NCBI GenBank assembly: GCA_963737445.1
Contig: CAVTSO010000009.1
Coordinates: 434,001 to 498,000 of the forward strand
Direction of reading: 5' to 3'
DNA from: JAICYJ01 sp963737445
GTDB lineage: Bacteria > Actinomycetota > Thermoleophilia > Gaiellales > JAICJC01
DNA: 64,000 bases
Positions 63,579 to 64,000 of the stretch are shown here, in pieces (the stretch's first letter is position 1; each line of letters starts with the position of its first letter). The position numbers and the translations under genes are program-made. The notes beneath the pieces were generated by a model. The model did not search any database. It was not told where the DNA came from and was given only the letters and a program-made list of their open reading frames with translations.

Positions 63579-64000
63579 TGCGCCTCCGCATCGCCATCGT
63601 CACCGCGCTCGCGGCCCTCGTCGCTGCCGTTCCGGCGTCGGCCAGCGGCACCCTGCAGGTGCAGAAGGTCGACACGAGCGCGTTCCCCACCGTCCGGGTC
63701 ACGGTGCAGTCGCCCACGCCCGGCAAGGCCCCCGATCTGCAGGTGTCCGAGAACGGCGTCCAGGTGCCGCCGGCGAACGTGCAGATGGTGGATCCGGGCG
63801 CGCCCGCCGCGATCGCACTCGTGATCGACACGTCGAACAGCATGGCCGGCACCAAGCTGAACGATGCCATCTCCGCCGCGCACGGCTTCGTCAGCGCCCA
63901 GAAGAACGGCAACCTGCTCGGCGTCTACGGCTTCGACTCGACCGCCTACCCGGCGGCGCGGCTCAGCCCTGACCGCACCGAGATCGACACCGCGATCAGC
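63578..64000 (+). CDS. Secreted/membrane VWA-domain protein of the Tad locus (cut by window edge)
   Basis: The first 141 codons of a protein with a signal peptide (MRLRIAIVTALAALVAAVPA, likely cut after ASA) and a von Willebrand A domain with the MIDAS motif DTSNS at 84-88 in ALVIDTSNSMAG. The stretch before it (SPTPGKAPDLQVSENGVQVP) resembles the short beta-domain that precedes VWA in similar proteins. In many actinobacterial Tad loci a VWA protein stands next to, or is fused with, the TadB/TadC inner-membrane proteins, so the missing part may continue that way (inference). The ATG overlaps the cpaF stop by 1 bp. Confidence 0.8.

Overview
The window is a high-GC stretch with dense, often 4-bp-overlapping genes and frequent GTG/TTG starts. 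Gene content (rpoD-dnaG, ruvCAB, queA-tgt, fused secDF, pdxST, yebC, gatCAB, a Tad pilus locus) and the rRNA sequence point to an actinobacterium, most likely of class Thermoleophilia. The class is an inference from read-through of the 16S, not from a database search. Both edges cut genes: recJ on the left, a VWA-domain protein on the right.

Layout. 1-8 kb: recJ, an ABC-F ATPase, a UbiB-family kinase-like protein, a small CMD/OsmC peroxide-type operon and an AlkP-superfamily hydrolase broken by two frameshifts. 8-15 kb: a surface-polysaccharide locus with two divergent arms: glycosyltransferase, Wzx-like flippase and sulfotransferase on minus, and sulfotransferase, ATP-grasp enzyme and polysaccharide deacetylase on plus. 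15-29 kb: mostly minus-strand housekeeping genes (GAF/HD-GYP, secDF, tgt, queA, a Coa1-like membrane protein, prolyl aminopeptidase, ruvBAC, yebC, pdxT, pdxS, Crp/Fnr regulator), with dedA on plus. 28.6-35.8 kb: tRNA-Met, then short, partly lineage-specific genes (secreted PQQ-type dehydrogenase, O-methyltransferase, lipoproteins, an HNH-like secreted protein, an ANTAR protein with a 45-aa zinc ribbon), ending with tRNA-Asn. 35.9-41.3 kb: rpoD-dnaG-dgt, an SDR, a histidine phosphatase and a small protein.

41.3-46.6 kb is a complete 16S-23S-5S rRNA operon on minus with no tRNA in the spacer, RNase III-type processing stems around both large rRNAs and a promoter just behind tyrS. 46.7-58.7 kb, minus strand: tyrS, 3-methyladenine glycosylase, an MBL hydrolase, a RemA/DUF370-like protein, a DegT aminotransferase and ilvE (both riddled with about two dozen single-base indels), serA, a serine/glyoxylate-type aminotransferase, gatBAC, a cold-shock protein and folD. 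58.7-64 kb, plus strand: a structured leader, Flp pilin, terminator, two TadE-like minor pilins, CpaB, CpaE, CpaF and the start of a secreted VWA protein. This is a Tad (tight adherence) pilus operon.

The most interesting candidate is the untranslated leader of the Flp pilin gene. It can form a three-way junction plus two competing downstream pairings, one of which masks the pilin ribosome-binding site. Other points are a CRP-type palindrome in front of the crp-like gene, the ANTAR plus mini zinc-ribbon pair, the sulfation genes, and the abrupt indel cluster at 49.94-51.37 kb, which looks like a sequencing problem rather than biology.
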